In this document: positions 8,679 through 16,644 of the stretch, piece by piece
How positions within the stretch are numbered: position 1 is the stretch's first letter
Layout: every line of letters starts with the position of its first letter
Origin: Kitasatospora sp. SUK 42
GTDB lineage: Bacteria > Actinomycetota > Actinomycetes > Streptomycetales > Streptomycetaceae
DNA: 64,000 nucleotides
Assembly (NCBI RefSeq): GCF_015776785.2
Contig: NZ_LFMD02000007.1
Span: 955,547-1,019,546, forward strand
Direction of reading: 5' to 3'
Program-made: the position numbers and the translations under genes
Notes under the pieces: generated by a model
What the model was told of the DNA's origin: nothing
Seen by the model: the letters and a program-made list of their open reading frames with translations, nothing else
Databases searched by the model: none

Positions 8679-9347
8679 GTGCTCGACCTCGTCACCAAGC
8701 TGGTGCTGAAACCCGTCTCCCGGGCGATCTGGCGTCCGGTCATCGAGGGGGTCGAGAACGTACCGCGCAAGGGCGGGGTGATCCTGGCCAGCAACCACCT
8801 GTCCTTCATCGACAGCGTGGTGATCCCGCTCACCGCCCCGCGCCGGGTCCACTTCCTCGCCAAGGCCGAGTACTTCACCGGCACCGGGCTCAAGGGCGGC
8901 CTTTCCAGGGGCTTCTTCGAGGCGATCGGCGCGGTGCCGGTCGAACGCGGCACCTACCGCTCCGCCCAGGCCTCCCTGGAGTCGGCGCTGGAGATCCTGG
9001 AGGCGGGCAAGGCCTTCGGCATCTACCCCGAGGGCACCCGCTCGCTGGACGGCCGCCTCTACCGGGGCAAGACGGGCGTCGCCTGGCTCGCGCTGACCGC
9101 GGGCGTGCCGGTGGTGCCCGTGGCCCTGGAGGGCCCGGAGCAGATCCTGCCGGTGGGCAAGCGGATCCCGCGGCTCAAGAAGGTGACGGTCCGCTTCGGC
9201 GAGCCGCTGCACTTCGACGATCTGCACGGGCAGGCCCGCGCGCTGAAGGCCCGTCGGCAGGTGACCGACGAGGTGATGGCGGCGATCCAGCGGCTCTCCG
9301 GCCAGGAGGTCGCGGGGGGTTACAACGAGGTGCCGAAGGCCGCCTGA
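8679..9347 (+). CDS. 1-acyl-sn-glycerol-3-phosphate acyltransferase family protein (PlsC-like)
   Basis: A 222-aa acyltransferase with the catalytic NHLSFID (HX4D), the substrate-binding EGTRS motif and the VPVVPVAL block. It would transfer an acyl group to lysophosphatidate or a similar glycerolipid at the membrane. GTG at 8679 is chosen because GGGAGGGAA lies 6 nt upstream and because homologues begin with a hydrophobic helix (LVTKLVLKPVSRAI). The upstream frame is unlike a protein. A GC hairpin follows the stop (9352-9366). Confidence 0.93.
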   Translation: MLDLVTKLVLKPVSRAIWRPVIEGVENVPRKGGVILASNHLSFIDSVVIPLTAPRRVHFLAKAEYFTGTGLKGGLSRGFFEAIGAVPVERGTYRSAQASLESALEILEAGKAFGIYPEGTRSLDGRLYRGKTGVAWLALTAGVPVVPVALEGPEQILPVGKRIPRLKKVTVRFGEPLHFDDLHGQARALKARRQVTDEVMAAIQRLSGQEVAGGYNEVPKAA

Positions 9348-9351
9348 GCCC

Positions 9352-9366
9352 GGCCCCCTCGGGGCC
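9352..9366. terminator. Short GC hairpin after the acyltransferase gene
   Basis: GGCCCC-CTC-GGGGCC begins 5 bp after the TGA. It separates the converging acyltransferase and ABC-exporter genes and leads straight into a 13-bp tandem repeat. Confidence 0.5.
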
Positions 9367-9429
9367 CTCAGACGGGGCCCTCGGGCAGAGCCTTTGGGCG
9401 GGGCCTTCGGACAGGACCCTCAGACGTGC
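9365..9429. repeat. 13-bp tandem repeat (5 copies) spanning a stop codon
   Basis: Five consecutive 13-mers, CCCTCAGACGGGG, CCCTCGGGCAGAG, CCTTTGGGCGGGG, CCTTCGGACAGGA, CCCTCAGACGTGC. The last contains the TCA (9420-9422) that is the stop codon of the minus-strand ABC exporter. The first carries the same TCA in register. The array fills the whole gap between the convergent genes, so the 3' end of the exporter looks to have been copied outward. Confidence 0.75.
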
Positions 9430-11258
9430 CCCAGGACCGTCGCCTTCGTCACCTCCGTCACCTCCGGCGCCTCCCGGCGCAGCAGCGCCGCGTACCGCCC
9501 GTCCAGCTCCACCAGCTCCTCGTGGGTGCCGAGTTCGACCACCTCGCCGTGGTCGAGCACGGCGATCTGGTCGGCGGAGCGGATGGTGGAGAGCCGGTGC
9601 GCGATGGTGATCGTGGTGCGGCCGGCGGCCAGGGTGTCCACGGCCTGCTGGACGGCGCGTTCGGTGCGGTTGTCGAGCGCGCTGGTGGCCTCGTCCAGGA
9701 TGAGCACCGGCGGGTTGCGCAGGATGGTGCGGGCGAGGGCAAGGCGCTGCTTCTCGCCGCCCGAGAAGCGGTAGCCGCGTTCGCCGACCAGGGTGTCGTA
9801 GCCGTCCGGGAGGGCGGCGATGGTGTCGTGGACCTGCGCGGCCCGGGCGGCCTCGACCAGTTCGGCGTCGCTGGCCCCGGGCTTGGCGAAGCGCAGGTTC
9901 TCGGCGACCGAGGCGTGGAACAGGTAGGTCTCCTGGGACACCACGCCGACCGCGCGGGCCAGGGTGTCGAAGGAGAGGTCCCGGACGTCCACGCCGTCCA
10001 GGGTGACCCGACCTCCGGTGACGTCGTACAGCCGCGGCACGAGGTAGCTGAGCGTGGTCTTCCCCGAACCGGTCTCGCCGACCACGGCCAGTGAGGTCCC
10101 GGCCGGGACCTTAAGGTCGACGCCGGCCAGGGTCGGGCGCTCCTGCGCGGGGTCGTAGCGGAAGTCGACGGCCTCGAAGCGGACCTCGCCGCGGATGTCG
10201 CGCAGGGTGACCGGGTCGGCCGGCTCGGCGATCTCGACCGGCAGGTCGAGGTACTCGAAGATTCGCTGGAAGAGCGCGAGCGAGGTCTGCACGTCCACGC
10301 CCGTGGACAGCAGGCTGACGGTCGGGCGGAACAGCCCCTGCTGGAGGGTCACGAACGCGACCAGGGTGCCGACCGAGACGATCGGCGCGCCGGCGGCGGA
10401 GGTCAGTCCGGCCGCCCAGTAGATCAGCGCGGGCATCGCGGCCATCACGATCTGGATGGTGTTCATCCGCCAGCGCCCGGCCATGCTGGCGCGCACCTCC
10501 AGGTCAGCGAGCTGGTCGGACTGCCCGGTGAACTCCCGGGCGAGCGAACCGGAGCGGCCCATGGTGCGGCCGAGCAGGATGCCGCTGACCGAGAGCGACT
10601 CCTGGACCGCCGAGCTCATCGCGGCCAGCTGCTTCTGCCGCTCGGTGGTGATCTTCTTGCGCTCCTGGCCGACCCGACGGCTGATCCAGACGAACAGCGG
10701 GAGCAGGACCAGCGAGACCACGGTCAGCCGCCAGTCGAGGGCGGCCATGGCGACGATCGAGGCGATCACCGCGGTGAGGTTGGACACCAGGCTGGTCGCG
10801 GTGGAGGTCACCGTGGACTGCATGCCGCCGATGTCGTTGGCGATCCGGGACTGCACCTCGCCGGTGCGGGTGCGGGTGAAGAAGGCCAGCGACTGCCGCT
10901 GGAGGTGGCTGTAGACGGCGGTGCGCAGGTCGTGCATGACGCGCTGGCCGACGGTGGTGGAGATCAGCGTCTGCAGCACGTTGAAGATGCTGTTCACCAC
11001 GGCGGTCAGGATCATCCCGAGCACGAGCAGGCTGAGCAGCCCGGTGCGCCCCTGCGGGATGGCGATGTCCAGGACGGCCCGGAGCAGGAACGGCGAGACG
11101 ACGGAGACCACCGCGGAGGCGGCGACCAGCAGCCCGACGGTGGCGAGGCGGCCGGCGTACGGGCGGAACAGCGCGAGGATGCGCCGCCACTGGGCCGGTG
11201 GGCGGGGCTCACCCTCGGCGCGCTCGGGCGGGGTCCAGTCGATGGCGGCGGGCCTCAA
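9420..11258 (-). CDS. ABC exporter, fused permease and ATPase (MsbA/LmrA type)
   Basis: A 612-aa half-transporter. Residues about 1-330 hold six predicted membrane helices (for example VGLLVAASAVVSVVSPFLLRAV). Residues 360-600 form the ATPase, with Walker A GETGSGKT, Q-loop SQETYLF, signature SGGEKQR, Walker B VLILDEATSALD and H-loop AHRLS. It should work as a homo- or heterodimer exporting lipids or drugs. TTG at 11258 is chosen for an ideal GGAGG 7 nt upstream. The frame stays open to a TTG at 11360, but that would place the start inside an operator-like sequence. No partner half-transporter is adjacent. Confidence 0.92.
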   Translation of the reverse strand: MRPAAIDWTPPERAEGEPRPPAQWRRILALFRPYAGRLATVGLLVAASAVVSVVSPFLLRAVLDIAIPQGRTGLLSLLVLGMILTAVVNSIFNVLQTLISTTVGQRVMHDLRTAVYSHLQRQSLAFFTRTRTGEVQSRIANDIGGMQSTVTSTATSLVSNLTAVIASIVAMAALDWRLTVVSLVLLPLFVWISRRVGQERKKITTERQKQLAAMSSAVQESLSVSGILLGRTMGRSGSLAREFTGQSDQLADLEVRASMAGRWRMNTIQIVMAAMPALIYWAAGLTSAAGAPIVSVGTLVAFVTLQQGLFRPTVSLLSTGVDVQTSLALFQRIFEYLDLPVEIAEPADPVTLRDIRGEVRFEAVDFRYDPAQERPTLAGVDLKVPAGTSLAVVGETGSGKTTLSYLVPRLYDVTGGRVTLDGVDVRDLSFDTLARAVGVVSQETYLFHASVAENLRFAKPGASDAELVEAARAAQVHDTIAALPDGYDTLVGERGYRFSGGEKQRLALARTILRNPPVLILDEATSALDNRTERAVQQAVDTLAAGRTTITIAHRLSTIRSADQIAVLDHGEVVELGTHEELVELDGRYAALLRREAPEVTEVTKATVLGHV

Positions 11259-11352
11259 GGACGGGCCTCCCTGGGTCGGGCGCGCGGAGGTGTGGGCGCG
11301 GCGGCGGGCGGGGCGGTCGGGCGAATGCCAGCATAGCGAGAGTAGCTCATAG

Positions 11353-11381
11353 TTAGACAAGCTAATAGTGAGAGTGACTCT
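11353..11381. promoter_or_regulatory. Operator-like double dyad (MarR/SlyA-like) upstream of the ABC exporter
   Basis: In an AT-rich patch, TTAGACAAGCTAA (11353-11365) differs from the SlyA consensus TTAGCAAGCTAA by one inserted base. A second dyad, AGAGT-G-ACTCT (11371-11381), lies 5 bp away. The exporter start (11258) is about 95 bp off, a plausible promoter distance. MarR-family regulators commonly control such exporters. No marR gene is nearby, so the regulator would act in trans. Confidence 0.5.
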
Positions 11382-11463
11382 ATTCCCTCACCGAAGGCAC
11401 CCCGCCCTCGCCGGGGGCACCTCCGACCACACCGGAGGCACCCCCACCCGACCGCGCCGCGGC

Positions 11464-12237
11464 TCAGTTCGGACCGTAGGTGCGCGCCGCCTTCGAGGAG
11501 ACGCCGCCGAGCTTGCCCGAAGGCAGAACCCGGGCGAGGGCGACGGCCACCTTGTACCGCTTGCCCGGCACCGACAGCGACTTGCCGCGCGCCAGGTCTC
11601 GCATCGCCTCGTCCACCACCCGCTCGGCCGAGAGCCACGCCCAGGACGGGATGTTGCCGGTGCCCATACGGGCCCGCTGGTGGAACTCCGTCCGGGTGAA
11701 GCCCGGGCACAGCGCCAGCATCCGCACGCCCGTCCCGCCGAGGTCGCGCAGCACGCCCTGGGTGAAGCTCACCACCCAGGCCTTGCTCGCGCCGTACGTG
11801 CCGCGCGGCAGGAAGGCGGCCACCGAGGCCACGTTGATGATCGCGCCCCGGCCGCGCTCGCGCATCCCCGGGAGGGCGGCCGCGGTCAGCCGGAGGATGG
11901 CCTCGATGTGCACCTTCACCATGTCCAGCTCGCCCTGGAGCGGAACCGTGCCGAAGGTGCCCTTGTTGCCGAAGCCCGCGTTGTTGACCAGGAGGTCCAC
12001 CGGACGCTCGGCGTCGGCGAGCCGGGCCTCGACGGCGGCGATGCCCTCGTCGGTGGCGAGGTCGGCGGTCAACACCTCCGCCTCGATGCCGTACTTGGCA
12101 CCCAGTTCGGCGCTCGCGCGCTCCAGGCGCTCGGTGTCCCGGGCCACCAGGACGAGTCGGTAGCCGCTGCGGGCGAGCCGGCGGGCGAAGGCGGCTCCGA
12201 TGCCGGCGGTCGCGCCGGTGATCAAGGCTGTGGTCAT
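11464..12237 (-). CDS. Short-chain dehydrogenase/reductase (SDR), classical
   Basis: A 257-aa Rossmann enzyme. It has the TGATAGIG cofactor loop at residues 7-14, the NNAG strand, a catalytic Ser in NVASVA, and YGASK (Tyr and Lys of the triad). It closely resembles the DltE/YqjQ-like SDRs that reduce fatty or hydrophobic carbonyls, but the substrate cannot be told. ATG at 12237 is chosen because ALITGATAGIG follows immediately; the frame is open further upstream without similarity. The gap to the next gene holds a weak set of 20-21 bp GCACCCC repeats (11390-11455). Confidence 0.92.
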   Translation of the reverse strand: MTTALITGATAGIGAAFARRLARSGYRLVLVARDTERLERASAELGAKYGIEAEVLTADLATDEGIAAVEARLADAERPVDLLVNNAGFGNKGTFGTVPLQGELDMVKVHIEAILRLTAAALPGMRERGRGAIINVASVAAFLPRGTYGASKAWVVSFTQGVLRDLGGTGVRMLALCPGFTRTEFHQRARMGTGNIPSWAWLSAERVVDEAMRDLARGKSLSVPGKRYKVAVALARVLPSGKLGGVSSKAARTYGPN

Positions 12238-12304
12238 GCCCCGACGGTACCGACTCGCCACCGTCGGGCCCACCCCTGGACGGCGGACCGGCCGACTTCG
12301 TCCA

Positions 12305-12328
12305 GGGTTCCTCACGAAGGAGGAACCC
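12305..12328. terminator. Hairpin downstream of the LysE-type gene
   Basis: GGGTTCCTC-ACGAAG-GAGGAACCC is a perfect 9-bp stem with a 6-nt loop, about 80 nt beyond the stop of the minus-strand LysE exporter. It is a plausible terminator. It also creates a GGAGG before a 24-codon plus-strand frame (12331-12405), which I do not accept as a gene. Confidence 0.5.
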
Positions 12329-12409
12329 CCGTGCCGTTCGCTGACGCGTCACCACGCGACGAGCACGCCACGGCCGTCGAACTCGCGGCCGGGCGGACGG
12401 CCTGATCCG

Positions 12410-13072
12410 TCAGGCGGCCACGGCCTTGGCCCGGTCGGTGGCGATGTGCAGGGCGAGGCCGCCGAGGACGGTGCCCATCACGTAGCGCTGGATCCGCAGC
12501 CAGACGGGGCGGCGGCCGAGGAAGCCCGCGATGCCGCCCGCACCCATCGCGATCAGGCCGTTGACGGTGACCGCGATCGCGATCTGGACCAGGCCCAACA
12601 CCAGGCTCTGCAGGGCGACATGGCCGCGCTCGGGCGCCACGAACTGGGGCAGCAGCGAGATGTACATGATGGCGATCTTGGGGTTGAGCAGGCAGGTCAG
12701 GAAACCCATCGCGAACAGGCGGCGCGGCGGGTCCGGCGGCAGCTGCTGCGGGGCGAAGACCGCCGTACCACCCGGCTTGACCGCCTTCCAGGCCAGCCAG
12801 AGCAGGTAGCCGGCACCGGCCAGCTTGATCATGGTGTAGAGCGCGGGCACCACCGAGAAGACCGCGGCCACCCCGGCCGTCACCGCGACCAGGTAGACCA
12901 GGAGGGCGGTCGCGACGCCCAGCAGCGACACCAGCCCGGCGCGGCGGCCCTGCGCGATCGAGCGCGAGACCAGGTAGATCATGTTCGGCCCCGGCGACAG
13001 CACCATGCCCAGTGCCACGGCGGCGATCCCGAGCACTGCGTGGCCGCTCACAGCGGATGTCAACGCGTCCAT
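12410..13072 (-). CDS. LysE/RhtB family amino-acid exporter
   Basis: A 220-aa membrane protein with six predicted helices. It carries the LysE signature GMVLSPGPNMIYLVSRS near the N-terminus and FLTCLLNPKIAIMY in the middle, both typical of the RhtB branch. It should export an amino acid or analogue by proton antiport. It is divergent from a MocR regulator with a 155-bp control region that holds two direct repeats. This pairing suggests the regulator controls it in response to a PLP-binding amine or amino acid. Confidence 0.94.
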   Translation of the reverse strand: MDALTSAVSGHAVLGIAAVALGMVLSPGPNMIYLVSRSIAQGRRAGLVSLLGVATALLVYLVAVTAGVAAVFSVVPALYTMIKLAGAGYLLWLAWKAVKPGGTAVFAPQQLPPDPPRRLFAMGFLTCLLNPKIAIMYISLLPQFVAPERGHVALQSLVLGLVQIAIAVTVNGLIAMGAGGIAGFLGRRPVWLRIQRYVMGTVLGGLALHIATDRAKAVAA

Positions 13073-13097
13073 GCGAGGAGGCTAGGGCTCGGCGCGA

Positions 13098-13133
13098 GCT
13101 CGATGCAATGATGGCTTTGCGCTCGGTGCAATG
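13098..13133. promoter_or_regulatory. Paired direct repeats in the lysE-mocR intergenic region
   Basis: GCTCGATGCAATG (13098-13110) and GCTCGGTGCAATG (13121-13133) are 12/13 identical, in the same orientation and 23 bp apart, about two helical turns. MocR-family regulators such as GabR and PdxR bind paired direct repeats, so this is a good candidate operator for the adjacent regulator, serving both divergent promoters. A 26-bp GGCGCCGTGC(C/T)GTCGTGCCG direct repeat follows at about 13147-13192. Confidence 0.55.
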
Positions 13134-13227
13134 CCGTCGCGCTCCGGCGCCGTGCCGTCGTGCCGTGCTGCGGCGCCGTGCTGTCGTGCCGCGATCCAGG
13201 GGCGGGCGGAGGAAGGACCGGGCACCG

Positions 13228-14631
13228 ATGGACGACTACCGCCTGATCGCGGACGGGATCGCCGCCGACATCACGAGCGGCCGGCTGCGGCCCGGGCAGC
13301 AACTGCCCACCCAGCGCGCGTTCGCCCGCAGCCGGGGCATCGCCCCCTCGACGGCGGGACGGGCATACCGCGAACTGGTCCGGCGCGGCCTGACCGTCGG
13401 AGAGGTGGGGCGGGGCACCTTCGTCCGCGCCGGACCCGGCACCGGCGACGGGCGGGTCGCGCTCGCCGAACCCGCCGCCGCACCGGTCGACCTCGAACTC
13501 AACTACCCGACCGCGCCCGGGCAGGCCGAACTGCTGGCCGCCGGGCTGGCACCCCTGCTGCGGGCGGACGCGCTGGGCGAGGCCCTACGACCGGTCGGCG
13601 CCGCCGGGACGGGCGCGGCCCGGCGCGCCTTCGCGGGGCTGCTGACCCGCGACGACTGGGAGGTCCGGGCGGACCGGCTGCTCTTCGCGGGCAACGGACG
13701 GCAGGCCGTCGCCGGGGCGCTCGCCGCGCTGGTGCCACCCGGGCAGCGGCTCGGGGTGGAGGCCATGACCTATCCGGTGGTCAAGGCGGCGGCGGAGCGG
13801 CTGGGCATCCGGCTGGTACCGCTGGCGGTGGACGAGTACGGACTGCTGCCGGGCGCCGTGGCGGCCGCCCACCGAGCGGCGCCGCTGCGCGCGGTGTACG
13901 TCCAGCCGCGACTGCACAACCCGCTCGGCGTGAGCCTGCCGGCCGAGCGGGCGGCCGCGCTGGCGGAGGAGCTGCGCCGACTGGACCTGCCGGTGGTCGA
14001 GGACGCGATCTGGTCCTTCCTGCGGCCCGAACTGACGCCTCTGGCCGCGCTCGCGCCGGAGCGGACCGTACTGGTCGACAGCCTCTCCAAGCGGCTCGCC
14101 CCCGGGCTGACGACCGGGTTCGCGGTCGTCCCGGACGGGCTGCGCGAACGGGTGGCGGGCGCGCTGCGTTCGGGTGGGTGGGCGCCGAGCGGGTTCGCGA
14201 TGGAGGCGGCGGTGCGCTGGATCGGGGACGGCACGCTGGCGGTGGTCGAGGCGGCGAAGCGCGCGGACGCGGCGGCGCGGCAGGCGCTGGCGCGGGAGGT
14301 GCTCGCGGGGCCGGGCTCCGGGGCGGGTCCGGGGTCGACTTCTGGGTCGACCTGGCGGCGGCCGGCGGGGCAGCGGCTGCGGGCGGACCCGGCTTCGTAC
14401 TACCTGTGGTGGGAGCTGCCTCGGGCCTGGCGGGCGGAGACCTTCGTCGCGGCGGCGGCACGGGCGGGCATCTCGCTGACACCCGCCTCGGCCTTCGCCG
14501 TGGACCCGCGGAGCACGCCGTCGGCCGTCCGGGTCGGGCTGGCCTCGCCGCCGCTGCCGGAGCTGGCGCGGGCGCTGGAGACGCTGGCGCGGATCGCGGG
14601 CGGCGGCGAACAGCCGACGGCTGACAGCTGA
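13228..14631 (+). CDS. MocR-type regulator: GntR winged helix fused to PLP aminotransferase-like domain
   Basis: A 467-aa protein. The N-terminal GntR winged helix (DDYRLIADGIAADITSGRL...PTQRAFARSRGIAPST...FVRAG, residues 1-75) is joined to a fold-type-I aminotransferase domain. That domain has a PLP-lysine segment LVDSLSKRLAPGLTTGFAV, a GNGRQAVAGAL phosphate loop and a conserved C-terminal SAVRVGLA strand. ATG at 13228 has GGAAGGAC upstream. Likely controls the divergent lysE-type exporter. The last codons (GEQPTADS) coincide with 7-bp repeats of the palindromic element that follows, so the true ancestral C-terminus may have been different. Confidence 0.93.
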   Translation: MDDYRLIADGIAADITSGRLRPGQQLPTQRAFARSRGIAPSTAGRAYRELVRRGLTVGEVGRGTFVRAGPGTGDGRVALAEPAAAPVDLELNYPTAPGQAELLAAGLAPLLRADALGEALRPVGAAGTGAARRAFAGLLTRDDWEVRADRLLFAGNGRQAVAGALAALVPPGQRLGVEAMTYPVVKAAAERLGIRLVPLAVDEYGLLPGAVAAAHRAAPLRAVYVQPRLHNPLGVSLPAERAAALAEELRRLDLPVVEDAIWSFLRPELTPLAALAPERTVLVDSLSKRLAPGLTTGFAVVPDGLRERVAGALRSGGWAPSGFAMEAAVRWIGDGTLAVVEAAKRADAAARQALAREVLAGPGSGAGPGSTSGSTWRRPAGQRLRADPASYYLWWELPRAWRAETFVAAAARAGISLTPASAFAVDPRSTPSAVRVGLASPPLPELARALETLARIAGGGEQPTADS

Positions 14632-14755
14632 CAGACGACAGACGACAGACGACAGACGACAGCGAACGACTAACAGATTTCATCATCTGTTAGTCGTTCG
14701 CTGTCAGTTGTCAGCTGTTACCCGTCATCCGCCATCGGTCAGCCGAAGCCCGTCA
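14610..14755. repeat. Heptad palindrome element A
   Basis: Centre ACAGATTTCATCATCTGT (14673-14690). A perfect 20-bp stem (14659-14678 with 14685-14704) has a 6-nt loop. To the left, ten 7-bp units in strict register run from 14610 (ACAGCCG, ACGGCTG, ACAGCTG, ACAGACG four times, ACAGCGA, ACGACTA, ACAGATT). The first three lie inside the mocR coding end, and the TGA is in the third/fourth. To the right, 7-bp units ending in GT (TAGTCGT, TCGCTGT, CAGTTGT, CAGCTGT, TACCCGT...) continue to the stop codon (14753-14755) of the converging SDR. It could act as a bidirectional terminator. Confidence 0.9.
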
Positions 14756-15658
14756 GCCGTCCACGCCCGCCCGGCTCCCCCGAGCAACCGTGTCCGCGGC
14801 ACCCCCGGCCCCGACGGCCCGCAGGCGACTGGCGGCGGTGGCGGCGAGCTGCGGAGCGATCCTGGCGACGTCGCGCGAGCCGACCACCGCGATCAGGCTC
14901 GGCAGCAGCCAGCGCACCGGCTGCATGCCGCGCAGCCAGGGCTGGGCGTACACATGGGCGGACCGGCGGGCGATCCCGGCGACGATCCGGTCCACCGCGG
15001 GCTCCAGCGGGTACGTCTTGTTGGCGGGCCACGGCAGTCGGCTGCGCATCTGCTTCAGCACGGCGTCCTCGTCGGCCCCGCGCACCATGTCGGTGTCGGT
15101 CCAGCTGAGGTACCCCACCCCGACCTTGACCCCCTGGTAGGCCACCTCGGCGCGAAGGGAGTGGGCGAAGGCCTCCACCCCGGACTTGCTCGCGCAGTAC
15201 GCGCTCATCAGCGGCGCGGGCGTCAGCGCGGCGAGCGAGGCGATCTGCAGCAGGTAGCCGCGACTCTCCGCCAACGCCGGCAGGAAGGCCCGCGCGGTGG
15301 CGACGCTGCCGAGCAGGTTGACCTCGATGACCCGGCTGAACGCCCGGTGGTCGCTGTCGGTCAGCGGTCCGCCGATGGCGATCCCGGCGTTGGCGACCAC
15401 GGTGTCGATCCGGCCGTAGTGCTCCTTGATCCGGCGGGCGGCGTCACCGAGCGCCTCCAGGTCGGTGACGTCCACCTCCCAGCTGGTCGCGTGTGCGCCG
15501 CACTGCGCGGCAACGGCCTTGAGCTCCTCCGGCTCCAGCCCCAGCAGCGCGACCTTGGCCCCGCGCCGGGCCAGGGTGCGGGCCAACGAGGCCCCGACCC
15601 CGCGGGCGGCCCCGGTGACCACCACGACCTGCGCGGACAGCGGCGGGATGGCGTTCAT
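14753..15658 (-). CDS. SDR family oxidoreductase with C-terminal extension
   Basis: A 301-aa SDR with TGAARGVG cofactor loop (residues 15-22), D in the VDVTD adenine-binding strand, ANAG, a Ser in IASLAA and YCASK triad residues. About 60 residues beyond the usual SDR end contain hydrophobic stretches (VRWLLPSLIAVVG) that may bind the membrane. ATG overlaps the stop of the alpha/beta hydrolase (ATGA), making it the last gene of a three-gene operon with the hydrolase and a Baeyer-Villiger-type monooxygenase. Its stop lies within heptad units of element A. Confidence 0.92.
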   Translation of the reverse strand: MNAIPPLSAQVVVVTGAARGVGASLARTLARRGAKVALLGLEPEELKAVAAQCGAHATSWEVDVTDLEALGDAARRIKEHYGRIDTVVANAGIAIGGPLTDSDHRAFSRVIEVNLLGSVATARAFLPALAESRGYLLQIASLAALTPAPLMSAYCASKSGVEAFAHSLRAEVAYQGVKVGVGYLSWTDTDMVRGADEDAVLKQMRSRLPWPANKTYPLEPAVDRIVAGIARRSAHVYAQPWLRGMQPVRWLLPSLIAVVGSRDVARIAPQLAATAASRLRAVGAGGAADTVARGSRAGVDG

Positions 15659-16644
15659 GCGGCGGTGGTCCTCTCGACGACGGGAGCGGCGGAAGCCGCG
15701 GGCGCGACGGAAGCGGTGGCGGCGGCGCCGGCCCCGGCCAGGTGGGCGGCCGCCATCCGGTGGATCTCGGCGGCGATCTCCACCGGGCGCTCCAGCGGCG
15801 CCATGTGACCCGCCCCGGGCAGCAGCAACAGCCCCTGCGAGTCGGCGAGTTCGGCGACGATCCGGTGGGCGTGCACCTGCGGGGTCAGCCGGTCCGCGGT
15901 ACCGACCACCACGGCGGTGGGCGCGGCGATCCGGCCGAGCCCGGCGTGCACGTCGAGGTGTTCGAGCACCCAGGCCCAGCGGGCGCGCACCACCGTCGGG
16001 CAGGCGTGCACGATCCGAGCCATCGCCTCGACCTGCCCGGCAGATGAACTCGGCCCCATGGTCGCGTACTTGAGTGCCGCCCGGCTGGCCGGAGTGACCG
16101 GCCCGAGCGGCATCCGGGAGCGCAGCAGCCGCCGGTGCAGGAAGCGCCGCACACCCGCGGACCGTACGATCTCCGGCAGGACGGCGACTTCGGCGACCAG
16201 TTCGCCCGGGCCGGTGGAGATCAGCACGTTGGCGGCGGTGCGCTCGGCGATCTCGGGGCGGCCGCCGGCGGCCATGATGGTCATCCCGCCCATGCTGTGC
16301 CCGGCCAGTACGGCCCGCTCCCCCGCCGGGACGGTCCGCTTGAGCACGGCGGCCAGGTCCTCGGCGAGCGCCCGGGTGGAGTAGCGGGCCCGGCTCGGCG
16401 GGATCTCGCTGCGTCCGTGTCCGCGCTGGTCGTAGGCCACCACCCGGTAGCGGTCGGACAGCCGGCGGATCACCGGAGCCCAGAAGGCCGTCGAGCAGGT
16501 CCAGCCGTGCGCGAGCACCACGGTGGGCGCGTCGGGCCGGCCGTGGATCTCGACGTGCAGCCGGATCCCCTCCGCCGACCGGACGCTCAACTCCTCGACG
16601 GGCGTGGGCGGCACGTACTCCGGGGGCAGCTGGGGGGCGCTCAC
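15655..16644 (-). CDS. Alpha/beta hydrolase
   Basis: A 329-aa alpha/beta hydrolase. It has an oxyanion-side VLAHGWTCSTAFW, nucleophile elbow GHSMGG (Ser), a conserved DQRGHGRS strand, an Asp in VVGTADRLTP and the catalytic His in GAGHMAPLE. GTG at 16644 overlaps the TGA of the upstream monooxygenase (GTGA). A hydrolase directly behind a Baeyer-Villiger enzyme would suit cleavage of the ester or lactone product. The C-terminus is an Ala-rich low-complexity tail of about 30 residues. Confidence 0.93.
   Translation of the reverse strand: MSAPQLPPEYVPPTPVEELSVRSAEGIRLHVEIHGRPDAPTVVLAHGWTCSTAFWAPVIRRLSDRYRVVAYDQRGHGRSEIPPSRARYSTRALAEDLAAVLKRTVPAGERAVLAGHSMGGMTIMAAGGRPEIAERTAANVLISTGPGELVAEVAVLPEIVRSAGVRRFLHRRLLRSRMPLGPVTPASRAALKYATMGPSSSAGQVEAMARIVHACPTVVRARWAWVLEHLDVHAGLGRIAAPTAVVVGTADRLTPQVHAHRIVAELADSQGLLLLPGAGHMAPLERPVEIAAEIHRMAAAHLAGAGAAATASVAPAASAAPVVERTTAA

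Noticed and set aside
12331..12405. 24-codon plus-strand frame with GGAGGAA before a GTG
   Set aside because: The apparent ribosome site is one arm of a perfect 9-bp hairpin that fits a terminator. The peptide has no recognisable feature.
14610..14755. CRISPR-like reading of the regular repeats at element A
   Set aside because: Units are 7 bp with no spacers and no cas genes are present. The structure is a palindrome with heptad arms, not a repeat-spacer array.
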